This document shows positions 49,565 to 58,533 of a DNA stretch of 64,000 nt, one piece after another. Below the pieces are notes generated by a model that worked only from the letters and a program-made list of their open reading frames with translations, had not been told where the DNA came from and did not search any database. The stretch is from Pelagihabitans sp963760375 (GTDB taxonomy: Bacteria > Bacteroidota > Bacteroidia > Flavobacteriales > Flavobacteriaceae): positions 124,001 through 188,000 of the forward strand of contig CAVXCS010000005.1 in the NCBI GenBank assembly GCA_963760375.1. Direction: 5' to 3'. The translations under genes and the position numbers were made by a program. The number at the start of each line of letters is the position of its first letter. Within the stretch, counting starts at the first letter, position 1.

Positions 49565-50395
49565 ATGAAAAAATTAAGAATTGCCATACAGGGGATCCAG
49601 GGATCGAACCATCATCAAGTGGCCAGGGAATACTTTGGCGACGATATTGAACTCGTTGAATGTATGTCTTTTGATCAACTCGTGGACCGATTGCTCGATC
49701 ATTCAGCGGATAAAGGGGTCATGGCCATTGAGAATTCGATTGCAGGGTCTATCATCCCAAACTATGCGCTGATCAATAAGAACAACCTCCACATCATCGG
49801 GGAGCATTATTTGAACATACACCATAATTTGATGGTGCTCAAAGGCCAGCAATTATCGGACATACAGGAGGTGCATTCGCATCCCATGGCATTATTGCAA
49901 TGCAAGGAATTTTTCCGCGATTGGCCACAGATCAAACTGGTTGAGGATGTCGACACCGCAGAGACGGCCCGACGCATTCAACAACGGCAATTGACCCAAA
50001 TCGCGGCTATTGCACCCAAGGTAGCGGCCGATCTTTATGGTTTGGACATCGTAGCACCGGAGATTCAGACCATTAAAAATAATGCCACACGATTTATCAT
50101 TGTGAAGACAAAGAACAAGGATATACCAAAGGCGGAAATCAACAAGGCTTCGGTGCGTTTCGTCACCGACCACAAAAGAGGAAGCTTGGCGACCATTTTG
50201 AACGTGATGAGCGACTGTTTGTTGAACCTTACCAAGATCCAATCGTTGCCCATCATTGAAACGCCATGGAAATATGCTTTTTTCGTGGATGTCACCTTTG
50301 AGAAATACGATAATTTTGCCAAGGCCAAATCGCTCTTGAACATCATGTCTGAAGATTTCAAGGTTTTGGGCGAATACAAAAATGCCAGATTATGA
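49565..50395 (+). CDS. pheA: Prephenate dehydratase
   Basis: Converts prephenate to phenylpyruvate for phenylalanine. The 276-residue protein is a monofunctional dehydratase: periplasmic-binding-like halves with IAIQGIQGSNHHQVAREYFG, then MAIENSIAGSIIPNYALI, and NNATRFIIV (the Thr-Arg-Phe active site, about residue 176). Residues about 195-276 form a C-terminal ACT domain (RGSLATILNVMSDCLLNLTK) for Phe feedback, with IQSLPI in place of the usual ESRP. No chorismate mutase domain is attached; that activity is on the DAHP synthase gene in the same operon. The transcript is preceded by the leader attenuator. Confidence 0.95.
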   Translation: MKKLRIAIQGIQGSNHHQVAREYFGDDIELVECMSFDQLVDRLLDHSADKGVMAIENSIAGSIIPNYALINKNNLHIIGEHYLNIHHNLMVLKGQQLSDIQEVHSHPMALLQCKEFFRDWPQIKLVEDVDTAETARRIQQRQLTQIAAIAPKVAADLYGLDIVAPEIQTIKNNATRFIIVKTKNKDIPKAEINKASVRFVTDHKRGSLATILNVMSDCLLNLTKIQSLPIIETPWKYAFFVDVTFEKYDNFAKAKSLLNIMSEDFKVLGEYKNARL

Positions 50396-51537
50396 TGCGT
50401 ACGGCCGATCGATTGCATAGCGTTGAAGAATATTATTTTTCCAAAAAGCTGAGGGAAGTCCGTACTTTGATGGCAGAGGGCCGCCCGATAATCAATATGG
50501 GCATCGGAAGTCCGGACCTATCGCCATCGGAGACCGTCAAGGCCGCACTTCAAGGCGCTGTTACAGATTCAGGAGCACACCAGTACCAGAGTTATCAGGG
50601 ACTTCCTGAATTGCGTGAGGCCATCGCTGATTTTTATAAAGATCGTTTTGGGGTATCGGCCGATCCAAGCGCTGAAATATTGCCTTTGATGGGGTCGAAA
50701 GAAGGAATCATGCATATCAGCATGGCTTTTTTGAACCAAGGGGACGAGGTGCTCATTCCGGATCCGGGCTATCCGACCTATGTCTCCGTGACAAAACTGG
50801 TGGGCGGTGTGCCCCGGTTTTACAGGCTAAATGCCGAAAACGATTGGTTCCCTGATCTGGCGGGTTTGGAGCGGCAAGAACTGTCGAAGGTAAAATTGAT
50901 GTGGGTCAGTTATCCACATATGCCGACGGGCGCTTCCGCCGACCGGAAAAAATTTGAAGCATTGGTGGCCTTTGCCAAAAGGAACGACATTTTATTGGTC
51001 AACGACAACCCATACAGTTTTGTATTGAACGATGCCCCGCTGAGCATCCTCTCCGTTAAAGGCGCCATGGAAGTGGCATTGGAGCTCAATTCATTGAGCA
51101 AAACCTTTAATATGGCCGGTTGGCGGGTGGGAATGGTCCTGGGAAGTGCCGAACATATCGATGCGGTACTGAAGGTCAAAAGCAACATGGATTCCGGTAT
51201 GTTCTACGGCATACAAAAAGGGGCGATCGCTGCCATGCAATGTGGCCAGGAATGGTACGACAGCCTGAACAGGATTTATGGTACCAGGAGAAATTTGATG
51301 TTTCAACTGGCGGACAAATTGAACTGTACCTACGATCGCAAAGGGGTAGGTTTGTTCGTTTGGGCCAAATTGCCCGCAGGGAGCCCATCTTCGGAAAAAT
51401 TCATCGATAAAATTTTGTACGAAAAGAATATTTTTATCACCCCTGGAACCATTTTTGGCAGCAATGGGGAGGGCTATATCCGGCTTTCACTATGTGTGAA
51501 GGAAGAGAAAATCGAAGAGGCGATCGCCCGATTTTGA
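50392..51537 (+). CDS. PLP aminotransferase, aromatic/aspartate type
   Basis: A 381-residue fold-type I aminotransferase, likely turning phenylpyruvate and 4-hydroxyphenylpyruvate (or aspartate/prephenate) into amino acids in this operon. GSPDLSPSETVKAALQGA starts the domain; PDPGYPTYVSVTKLVGG holds the substrate-binding segment; LVNDNPYSFVLNDAP contains the cofactor Asp; and the Schiff-base Lys is in ELNSLSKTFNMAGWRVGM (about residue 229). The start overlaps the pheA stop: ATG at 50392 or a second ATG at 50395. Substrate preference is inferred only from context. Confidence 0.85.
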   Translation: MMRTADRLHSVEEYYFSKKLREVRTLMAEGRPIINMGIGSPDLSPSETVKAALQGAVTDSGAHQYQSYQGLPELREAIADFYKDRFGVSADPSAEILPLMGSKEGIMHISMAFLNQGDEVLIPDPGYPTYVSVTKLVGGVPRFYRLNAENDWFPDLAGLERQELSKVKLMWVSYPHMPTGASADRKKFEALVAFAKRNDILLVNDNPYSFVLNDAPLSILSVKGAMEVALELNSLSKTFNMAGWRVGMVLGSAEHIDAVLKVKSNMDSGMFYGIQKGAIAAMQCGQEWYDSLNRIYGTRRNLMFQLADKLNCTYDRKGVGLFVWAKLPAGSPSSEKFIDKILYEKNIFITPGTIFGSNGEGYIRLSLCVKEEKIEEAIARF

Positions 51538-51581
51538 GGTTGGGGCGCAGCAATGAATGTCATAAAACAGGAAAGAAATAA

Positions 51582-52442
51582 ATGAACACTTTTATCATCG
51601 GTACCGGACTTATTGGAGGTTCCTTCGCAAAGGACTTGAAACGGTTGCGCCCCGATGTGAAAATATTCGGTATCGATACCAATCAACGGCATTTGGAAGA
51701 AGCCCTGGCCTTAAAGATCATCGATCAAAAATCGAGTTATGATGAACTGCATCAGGCCGATATGGTCATCGTAGGGGTGCCCGTGGATGTCATGGTCGAA
51801 GAATTGCCCAAAATACTCGATGCGATCAACGATGATGCGGTGGTATTCGATGGCGGCTCTACCAAGGGATTGATTTGCAAGACATTGGCAGATCATCCGA
51901 AAAGAAGGAACTTTCTGGCTTGCCACCCGATTGCCGGAACTGAATTTTCAGGCCCATCCGCTGCGATTGAAGGCTTGTTCGTCGATAAGACGAACATCAT
52001 ATGTGAGGTTGAAAAAACCGCATTTAAACTCCAGGAAAGGGCTTTGGAACTGTTTCAAAAAATCGGCATGCGTATTCGTTATATGAATCCGGAGGCCCAT
52101 GATAAACACATCGCCTATGTATCGCACCTGTCGCATATCAGCTCTTTTATGCTGGGGAAAACCGTCATTGAAAAGGAAAGGAACGAACGTGATATCTTTG
52201 ATATGGCGGGCAGTGGATTTGAGAGTACCGTAAGGCTTGCGAAAAGCTCACCGGCCATGTGGACCCCCATTTTTGAACAGAACCGTGACAATGTGGTGGA
52301 GACCTTACAGGAATACATCCATAATCTTCAAGAGTTCAAGCAATTGCTCGAAAAAGGAGACTATCAGGGCATTTTCAAGGAAATGGACGAAACCAATAGA
52401 ATCAAGGAAATATTAAAGGGAATACCATTGAACAAAAAATAA
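51582..52442 (+). CDS. tyrA: Prephenate dehydrogenase
   Basis: Oxidatively decarboxylates prephenate to 4-hydroxyphenylpyruvate for tyrosine. The 286-residue protein has the Rossmann start FIIGTGLIGGSFAKDLKR and VIVGVPVDVMVEELPKIL, FDGGSTKGLI, LACHPIAGTEFSGPSAAIEG (about residue 113, catalytic His region) and YVSHLSHISSFMLG. There is no fused chorismate mutase. It follows the aminotransferase by 44 bases and precedes the DAHP synthase by 11. Confidence 0.94.
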   Translation: MNTFIIGTGLIGGSFAKDLKRLRPDVKIFGIDTNQRHLEEALALKIIDQKSSYDELHQADMVIVGVPVDVMVEELPKILDAINDDAVVFDGGSTKGLICKTLADHPKRRNFLACHPIAGTEFSGPSAAIEGLFVDKTNIICEVEKTAFKLQERALELFQKIGMRIRYMNPEAHDKHIAYVSHLSHISSFMLGKTVIEKERNERDIFDMAGSGFESTVRLAKSSPAMWTPIFEQNRDNVVETLQEYIHNLQEFKQLLEKGDYQGIFKEMDETNRIKEILKGIPLNKK

Positions 52443-52453
52443 AACAAGAAGTA

Positions 52454-53536
52454 ATGGAAAATACAAAAGAACTGCGCAAATGGTTGAACGACATGGAACT
52501 GGGACATCCGCTGGTCATCGCCGGCCCTTGTAGCGCTGAGACCGAAGAACAAGTAATGCGTATCGCCAAAGACCTAAAGGATACCGATGTCAATTACTAC
52601 CGTGCAGGAATCTGGAAACCCCGAACAAGACCTGGAATGTTCGAAGGAGTTGGGGCCATTGGCCTGAAATGGTTGCAGAAAGTGAAGGCCGAAACCGGCA
52701 TGAAAACCGCTACGGAAGTGGCCAACCGTGCCCATGTTGAACTGGCGCTTGAACATGATGTTGATCTATTGTGGATCGGTGCGAGATCAACCGTGAGTCC
52801 ATTTATTGTCCAGGAAATAGCAGACGCCCTCGAGGGTACCGATAAAATTGTTCTGGTGAAAAATCCGGTAAATCCCGATCTTTCATTATGGTTGGGTGCC
52901 GTGGAGCGCTTGTATTCGGCAAATATCCAAAAGTTGGGGGTCATCCACAGGGGTTTTTCCACCTATGAAAAGTCAAAATACAGGAACATTCCAGAATGGC
53001 AGTTGGCGATCGACCTGCAGACCAAGTTTCCCGATTTGCCCATCATCAACGATCCCTCGCATATTACCGGAAAAAGGGATATGATCTTTGATATCTCTCA
53101 AACGGCCCTCGACCTTAATTTCGATGGCTTGATGATCGAAACCCACTTTGATCCAGACAATGCGTGGAGCGATGCGGCACAGCAAGTCACGCCGGCCGCA
53201 TTAATACAGATTATGAAAGATTTAAAGATCCGAAAGGAATCGGACCCTGAAACGGAATTCAACAGTAAACTGAGCAATCTTAGGGCCCAAATCGATATTC
53301 TTGACCATCAACTGATAGAGACCTTGGGCAAACGGATGAAGGTTTCAGACGGTATCGGCGCCTTAAAAAAACAGAAAAACGTTGCCGTCTTACAAAGCAG
53401 CCGTTGGAATGAAATTTTGGGCAAGATGATCTTGGAAGGGGAGACCAAGGGCCTGAGCGAGGAATTTGTATTGCGGATGTTCAAGGCCATTCACCAAGAA
53501 TCGATCAACCATCAAGAGAAAATCCTGAAGGCATAG
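52454..53536 (+). CDS. aroF: DAHP synthase with C-terminal chorismate mutase
   Basis: Bifunctional: residues about 15-255 are a KDO8P-like (type I-beta) 3-deoxy-D-arabino-heptulosonate-7-phosphate synthase, with LVIAGPCSAETEEQVM, YRAGIWKPRTRPGMFEGVGA, VKNPVNPDLSLWLGAVERLY, HRGFSTYEKSKYRN and INDPSHITGKRDM. Residues about 270-360 are an AroQ-type chorismate mutase (LSNLRAQIDILDHQLIETLG, KRMKVSDGIGALKKQKN). The mutase is at the C-terminus, the reverse of the Bacillus fusion. It gives both entry to the shikimate path and the prephenate used by pheA and tyrA. A strong terminator follows. Confidence 0.93.
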   Translation: MENTKELRKWLNDMELGHPLVIAGPCSAETEEQVMRIAKDLKDTDVNYYRAGIWKPRTRPGMFEGVGAIGLKWLQKVKAETGMKTATEVANRAHVELALEHDVDLLWIGARSTVSPFIVQEIADALEGTDKIVLVKNPVNPDLSLWLGAVERLYSANIQKLGVIHRGFSTYEKSKYRNIPEWQLAIDLQTKFPDLPIINDPSHITGKRDMIFDISQTALDLNFDGLMIETHFDPDNAWSDAAQQVTPAALIQIMKDLKIRKESDPETEFNSKLSNLRAQIDILDHQLIETLGKRMKVSDGIGALKKQKNVAVLQSSRWNEILGKMILEGETKGLSEEFVLRMFKAIHQESINHQEKILKA

Positions 53537-53558
53537 GACGACATTCTTGTTCAAATAA

Positions 53559-53610
53559 GCGAATCGGGAGACTTCAATTCAAGGATTGGGCCTCCCGATT
53601 CGCGTTTTTT
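53559..53610 (+). terminator. Terminator of the aromatic operon
   Basis: GCGAATCGGGAG (53559-53570) pairs perfectly with CTCCCGATTCGC (53592-53603), followed by six T. It could also serve the convergent minus-strand gene. Confidence 0.88.
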
Positions 53611-54053
53611 CAATCTTTCCTGAAAATGTATCGGGTGATAAAAATACCCTGACCGTCACTTTTGCCGGCATCGGCCTCAACGGCACTGGTCACAAAAACC
53701 AATTCCCAACCTTCGGCGGCCATGGTAGTGAGCTTGGAAGCGACCACGGCATCGTTCGCAACGATGTTTTGGAAACGGATGCCTGCGATATTGTAAAAAT
53801 TCAGAAGTTTGGTTTCTTCAAAGTTCCGGATCCGAATGTCATCGCGACTCGATTTGTTTCGGGAGTTGTCTTCATCGGTCTGTTCCGAAGTGAATTCTTT
53901 ATAGTCTTTTTCCTCATTGCCATCGACCAGTCTCGAACGTCCAATGCCGCTGGGCACGATAGATTCCACGCTGGTGATGATTTTGAACTGTTGGGCATTG
54001 ATTTCCAAGGTACCGGCAATGATCAAACAAACTAGGGTTACGATTTTTTTCAT
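53610..54053 (-). CDS. Exported protein of unknown function
   Basis: A 147-residue protein with a signal peptide (MKKIVTLVCLIIAGTLEINA) and a Gln/Asp-rich, charged middle. The C-terminal part (VVASKLTTMAAEGWELVFVT near residue 104) resembles the DUF4177-like motif LxxxGWEL. No enzyme motif or lipobox is visible. It is a single gene facing the aromatic operon. The stop lies at the end of that operon's terminator T-run. Confidence 0.6.
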   Translation of the reverse strand: MKKIVTLVCLIIAGTLEINAQQFKIITSVESIVPSGIGRSRLVDGNEEKDYKEFTSEQTDEDNSRNKSSRDDIRIRNFEETKLLNFYNIAGIRFQNIVANDAVVASKLTTMAAEGWELVFVTSAVEADAGKSDGQGIFITRYIFRKD

Positions 54054-54285
54054 TTTTTAAAGGGTTTAAATTAGTAATGGTTTTGGGGGAACTCATTTTT
54101 AATTTTGAGTGATAAAGAAAAGATATTTTTTATTTGGATGAAATAGCTGTTGAAGAACTTTATCAACCAAACTTTACAATTCATGATCGATCGCATCTGC
54201 CTTTGGCCAATGATTGGGAGGTTTTGGGTTACCGGTTCGGACAAAAATGCGTTATTTTGCAGCAACGCCCCAAAAGGAGGAGCAT

Positions 54286-55242
54286 ATGACAGGAACCGTT
54301 TACAAATCGACCGGCAGCTGGTATACCGTTAAAACGGGGAAAGGTGACTTTTATGAATGTCGTATCAAGGGAAAATTTCGAATACAGGGCATTAAAAGTA
54401 CCAATCCGATAGCGGTGGGCGATCAGGTTCACTTTGAACTGGAAAAGATCGGAGATGAAACCTTGGGCATCATCGATCACATTGGGGACCGAAAAAATTA
54501 CATTATCCGAAAATCGGTCAATCTTTCAAAACAGACCCATATCATCGCCTCCAATTTAGACCTGGTTTTCTTGATGGTCACCTTGAACAATCCGACCACC
54601 TATACCATTTTTATCGATCGATTTTTAGCCACGGCGGAGGCCTATGAGATTCCTGTGGTTTTGTTGTTCAATAAAATCGATTCCTATCCCGACGAAGCAT
54701 TGGACGAAATCAAATATATGGCATCGCTTTATCGTGATATTGGTTATACTTGTATCGGTATTTCCGCCAAAACCGGAAAGAACGTAGACCAGGTGAAGTC
54801 GCTGATGGCCGACAAGACCAGTATGTTTGCGGGCCATTCAGGGGTGGGCAAATCTACTTTGATCAACGCCCTGGAACCCACCCTAACCCTGAAGACGGCC
54901 GAAATATCGAACCAACATTTGCAAGGACAGCACACAACCACTTTTGCAGAGATGTACGATCTCAGTTTCGGGGCGAGGATCATCGATACCCCAGGCATCA
55001 AGGGATTTGGAATCGTGGATATGGAAAAGACCGAAATCGGTGACTACTTCCGTGAATTTTTTAAATTAAAGGGCCATTGCAAGTTCAACGATTGTCTGCA
55101 TCTCGATGAGCCCGGCTGTGCCGTGAAAGAGGCATTGGACAAGAATTTGGTTTCCTGGAGCCGATACAAAAGTTATGTACAAATGGTGAGCGGGGAAGAT
55201 GAAAATTACCGTCAGGACACACATGAAGAGGTGAAGGAATAA
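54286..55242 (+). CDS. rsgA: Ribosome small-subunit GTPase RsgA
   Basis: Circularly permuted GTPase that assists 30S maturation. The 318-residue protein has an OB-like N-domain, then G4 LLFNKIDSY (about 127), G1 GHSGVGKSTLINAL (about 184), G3 DTPGIKGFG (about 236) and a C-terminal zinc-binding set GHCKFNDCLHLDEPGCAV. I start at ATG 54286, four bases after AGGAGGAGC, an unusually good Shine-Dalgarno for this group; a longer in-frame ORF from 54214 is not convincing. dtd follows after 31 bases. Confidence 0.95.
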   Translation: MTGTVYKSTGSWYTVKTGKGDFYECRIKGKFRIQGIKSTNPIAVGDQVHFELEKIGDETLGIIDHIGDRKNYIIRKSVNLSKQTHIIASNLDLVFLMVTLNNPTTYTIFIDRFLATAEAYEIPVVLLFNKIDSYPDEALDEIKYMASLYRDIGYTCIGISAKTGKNVDQVKSLMADKTSMFAGHSGVGKSTLINALEPTLTLKTAEISNQHLQGQHTTTFAEMYDLSFGARIIDTPGIKGFGIVDMEKTEIGDYFREFFKLKGHCKFNDCLHLDEPGCAVKEALDKNLVSWSRYKSYVQMVSGEDENYRQDTHEEVKE

Positions 55243-55273
55243 TTTTTAATATCGCAATGGATATCTTAAATTG

Positions 55274-55726
55274 ATGAGGGCAGTAATACAAAGAGTGACC
55301 GAAGCGAGTGTCAAAGTAGATAGCGAGATCGTATCCGAAATAAAATCCGGGGTGCTGATCTTACTGGGCATAGAATCGTCGGATGATCAAAATGATATCG
55401 AATGGCTCGCCCGAAAAATAGTGAACCTTCGTATTTTTGACGATGCCGAAGGCGTAATGAATCGTTCGCTCATGGAGGTCGGGGGCGATGCCATGGTCGT
55501 AAGTCAGTTTACGCTGCATGCCTCCACCAAAAAAGGGAACAGGCCCTCCTATATCAAAGCGGCCAGACCGGAAGATGCCATCCCGCTCTACGAAGGTTTT
55601 GTGAAACGGATGGAGTACGAAATGAACAAAAAGGTGGGTGCCGGTATTTTCGGGGCCGACATGAAAGTAGCATTGTTGAACGATGGTCCGGTGACCATCC
55701 TAATCGATTCTAAAGCCAAGGAATAA
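55274..55726 (+). CDS. dtd: D-aminoacyl-tRNA deacylase
   Basis: Removes D-amino acids from mischarged tRNA. The 150-residue protein has MRAVIQRVTEASVKVD, VVSQFTLHASTKKGNRPSY (the SQFT motif) and LLNDGPVTILIDSK (the GPVT motif), both cross-subunit active-site motifs. An in-frame TTG directly precedes the chosen ATG at 55274. The stop overlaps the next gene by one base (TAATG). Confidence 0.94.
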   Translation: MRAVIQRVTEASVKVDSEIVSEIKSGVLILLGIESSDDQNDIEWLARKIVNLRIFDDAEGVMNRSLMEVGGDAMVVSQFTLHASTKKGNRPSYIKAARPEDAIPLYEGFVKRMEYEMNKKVGAGIFGADMKVALLNDGPVTILIDSKAKE

Positions 55727-56052
55727 TGAATATACCCAATGCCCAAAAAGAGGTGGATGCCTGGATCAAAGCACATGGAGTCCGCTATTTTAACGAACTT
55801 ACCAATATGGCCCAACTCACCGAGGAAGTAGGGGAAGTGGCACGGATCATTGCGCGACGCTATGGGGAACAGAGTGAAAAAGAATCGGACAAAGGAAAAG
55901 ATCTGGGCGAGGAACTGGCCGACGTACTTTTTGTGGTACTTTGCCTTGCAAACCAAACCGGGGTCGACCTACAGGCCGCTTTTGATAAAAAATTAAAACT
56001 CAAGGCACAGCGCGATCACGACAGGCACCAAAACAACACTAAACTCAAATAA
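55726..56052 (+). CDS. MazG-like nucleotide pyrophosphohydrolase
   Basis: A 108-residue protein of the MazG/all-alpha NTP pyrophosphohydrolase group, which hydrolyses NTPs or non-canonical nucleotides. The metal-binding EEVGEVARIIARRYGEQSE and the later LGEELADVLFVVLCLANQTG are the two ExxE..ExxD helices (about 30-45 and 62-83). Short form, one MazG domain. One-base overlap with dtd; the tRNA-quality and nucleotide-cleaning pair may be translationally coupled. Confidence 0.88.
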   Translation: MNIPNAQKEVDAWIKAHGVRYFNELTNMAQLTEEVGEVARIIARRYGEQSEKESDKGKDLGEELADVLFVVLCLANQTGVDLQAAFDKKLKLKAQRDHDRHQNNTKLK

Positions 56053-56094
56053 TGCTAACCTCGGCCTTATTACAAGGGTTCAAATCCGCATCCA

Positions 56095-57324
56095 TTGAAA
56101 CTATACCTAAGCACCCCTTCCAGCAAGATCTTTAAATCGCGCATACCGATTACCGGCTCCAAAAGTGAATCGAACCGTTGTTTGTTGTTACAGGCACTTT
56201 ATCCCAACATTGCCATAGACAACCTGTCGAACTCCGATGATGCCATGGTGATGCAAAAAGGGCTTCAAATCGGGAACGGGTTGGTGGATATCCATCATGC
56301 CGGAACGGCCATGCGTTTTTTAACGGCCTATTTTGCCTCACAAGAAGGAAAAGAGGTGTTATTGACAGGTTCGCAACGGATGACCGAGCGCCCCATCCAG
56401 GTATTGGTCGAAGCATTAAGGGCACTTGGGGCCGAGATCGCCTATGAAAAGCAAGAAGGATATCCACCACTGCGCATCAAGGGTGAAAAGTTGAAAAATA
56501 GCAAGGTAAGTCTCCCAGCGAACATCAGTAGCCAATATATTTCAGCTTTGCTGCTGATCGCCCCAAAACTGCCCAACGGTCTCGAACTCCATTTGGTGGG
56601 CAAAATCACCTCCATTCCCTATATCAGAATGACATTGGGCCTGCTCGATGAAATCGGGGTCGAAAATTCATTCGTGGACCAGACCATCAAGGTATTTCCG
56701 AAAGCCTCCGTAGCCAACACCCGATTGGTGGTGGAGTCGGACTGGAGTTCGGCTTCCTATTTCTACAGCGCCATTGCCCTTGCAGACCCGGGCTCCGAGG
56801 TGCGATTGTCTTCTTACAAAAAAACAAGTCTTCAAGGGGATAGTGTTTTGGCAGAGATCTATGAGTCTTTGGGCGTGCATACTGTTTTTGACCGCCATGA
56901 AATCCGATTGACCAAAATGCGGACCAAACCGGTAGACCATTTGGAATTGGACCTGTCGAACGCCCCTGACATCGCACAGACAATTGTGGTCAGCTGTTTC
57001 GGTTTGGGGATCGGGTGCCACCTTTCCGGGCTGCATACCCTAAAAATCAAAGAAACCGATAGGTTGGAGGCCTTGTATACCGAAGGGTCCAAATTGGGCG
57101 CCAAAATATCGGTGACCGACAGATCCTTGACTTTGGACCCCTCCGTTGGCATGTTTCAAGATATTGCAATTGATACGTATAACGACCATAGAATGGCGAT
57201 GGCCTTTGCGCCTCTGGCCTTGAAAACATCGCTTTATATCAACAATGCCGAAGTGGTCTCCAAATCCTACCCCGATTTTTGGAACGACTTGAAACACCTG
57301 GGAATAGGCATCGATTCGGTCTAA
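56095..57324 (+). CDS. aroA: 3-phosphoshikimate 1-carboxyvinyltransferase (EPSP synthase)
   Basis: Sixth step of the shikimate pathway, from shikimate-3-phosphate and PEP to EPSP. The 409-residue protein has ITGSKSESNRCLLLQALYPN, the LTGSQRMTERPIQVLVEALR pattern, ISSQYISALLLIAPK, SDWSSASYFYSAI and DTYNDHRMAMAFAPLAL near the C-terminus. The only in-frame start before the conserved region is TTG at 56095; the preceding frame ends at a TAA (56056). It is outside the phe operon. It follows the MazG-like gene by 42 bases. Confidence 0.93.
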   Translation: MKLYLSTPSSKIFKSRIPITGSKSESNRCLLLQALYPNIAIDNLSNSDDAMVMQKGLQIGNGLVDIHHAGTAMRFLTAYFASQEGKEVLLTGSQRMTERPIQVLVEALRALGAEIAYEKQEGYPPLRIKGEKLKNSKVSLPANISSQYISALLLIAPKLPNGLELHLVGKITSIPYIRMTLGLLDEIGVENSFVDQTIKVFPKASVANTRLVVESDWSSASYFYSAIALADPGSEVRLSSYKKTSLQGDSVLAEIYESLGVHTVFDRHEIRLTKMRTKPVDHLELDLSNAPDIAQTIVVSCFGLGIGCHLSGLHTLKIKETDRLEALYTEGSKLGAKISVTDRSLTLDPSVGMFQDIAIDTYNDHRMAMAFAPLALKTSLYINNAEVVSKSYPDFWNDLKHLGIGIDSV

Positions 57325-57346
57325 TGCGAATTAAAACCGCTTTTGC

Positions 57347-57378
57347 TTGACTTCCCCTATGGCAGGGTCGTATATTTG
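57347..57378 (+). promoter_or_regulatory. Promoter of queA
   Basis: TTG at 57347-57349, a 21-base spacer, then TATATTTG at 57371-57378, an exact TAnnTTTG. It predicts a start about 25 bases before the queA ATG. Confidence 0.6.
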
Positions 57379-57410
57379 CAGCCGCAAAAAACATCACTTA
57401 ATCATCTTAA

Positions 57411-58460
57411 ATGAAACTATCGCATTTCAGTTTTGAGTTACCGCAGAATTTACTGGCAGAATATCCTTCAGAAAATAGGGATGAATCAAAATTAATGGTC
57501 ATCCATAGAGAAACCGGAAAAATAGAACATAAGCTGTTCAAAGATCTTATCGATTATTTTGAGGAGGGGGACGTGATGGTGTTGAACAATACCAAGGTGT
57601 TTCCGGCTCGATTGTACGGGAATAAGGAAAAAACAGGGGCGCGAATCGAGGTGTTTTTACTCCGGGAACTAAATGAAGAACAACGGCTTTGGGACGTTTT
57701 GGTGGATCCGGCACGGAAGATTCGAATCGGTAACAAGTTGTACTTCGGAGAGGATGAGAGCCTGGTGGCAGAGGTCATAGACAATACGACCTCAAGGGGG
57801 AGGACACTTCGTTTCTTATACGATGGTTCCTATATCGATTTTAGAAGAAAGTTGAGGGAATTGGGGGAAACCCCACTGCCCAAATACATCAAAAGGAAAG
57901 TGGAGCCGGAGGATGAGGAACGCTATCAAACGATCTACGCCAAGCACGAAGGTGCCGTGGCCGCCCCAACCGCAGGCCTGCATTTCTCAAAACATCTGCT
58001 GAAACGCCTAGAAATCAAAGGGATTGATTTTGCCGAATTAACCCTTCATGTGGGCCTTGGCACCTTTAATCCCGTGGAAGTTGAAGACCTTTCGAAACAT
58101 AAAATGGATAGTGAGGAATTGATTATAGATGAAAGGGCAACGGAAATCGTGAACAACGCAAAAAAGAAGAAAAAGCGAATTTGTGCGGTGGGCACCACCG
58201 CGATGCGCGGTCTTGAAAGCGCGGTCTCCTCGGGCCAGACCCTCAACACTTTCGATGGATGGACGAACAAGTTTATTTTTCCGCCCTACGAATTCAGCAT
58301 CGCCAATGCCATGGTGACCAATTTTCATCTGCCCAAATCCACCTTGTTAATGATGGTTTCGGCCTTTGTTGGCCATGATCTAATGAAAAGGGCCTACAAG
58401 GAGGCGATTTTAGAGCAATACAAGTTCTATTCCTACGGGGATGCCATGTTGATTCTTTAA
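57411..58460 (+). CDS. queA: tRNA preQ1(34) S-adenosylmethionine ribosyltransferase-isomerase
   Basis: Builds epoxyqueuosine in tRNA anticodons using SAM. The 349-residue protein has FELPQNLLAEYPSENRDESK, VMVLNNTKVFPARLYGNKEK, the long GETPLPKYIKRKVEPEDEER and the catalytic region AAPTAGLHFSKHLLKRLEIK, HVGLGTFNPVEV and KSTLLMMVSAFVGHD. Full length. A short inverted repeat and rlmN follow. Confidence 0.95.
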   Translation: MKLSHFSFELPQNLLAEYPSENRDESKLMVIHRETGKIEHKLFKDLIDYFEEGDVMVLNNTKVFPARLYGNKEKTGARIEVFLLRELNEEQRLWDVLVDPARKIRIGNKLYFGEDESLVAEVIDNTTSRGRTLRFLYDGSYIDFRRKLRELGETPLPKYIKRKVEPEDEERYQTIYAKHEGAVAAPTAGLHFSKHLLKRLEIKGIDFAELTLHVGLGTFNPVEVEDLSKHKMDSEELIIDERATEIVNNAKKKKKRICAVGTTAMRGLESAVSSGQTLNTFDGWTNKFIFPPYEFSIANAMVTNFHLPKSTLLMMVSAFVGHDLMKRAYKEAILEQYKFYSYGDAMLIL

Positions 58461-58481
58461 AAGGATAAAATAAATGAAGGG

Positions 58482-58522
58482 AATCCCGCATAATTCCGAT
58501 AATGGGGTTTTGCGGGGTTTTT
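58482..58522 (+). terminator. Terminator between queA and rlmN
   Basis: AATCCCGCA (58482-58490) pairs with TGCGGGGTT (58511-58519) with one G-T, then T. It is just before the rlmN ATG and might also act as a leader structure. Confidence 0.6.
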
Positions 58523-58533
58523 AATTGTATATC

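Noticed and set aside
56070..56094. GGGTTCAAATCC resembling a tRNA T-arm
   Set aside because: No acceptor stem, D-arm or anticodon arm can be placed around it; it lies just before the aroA TTG start.
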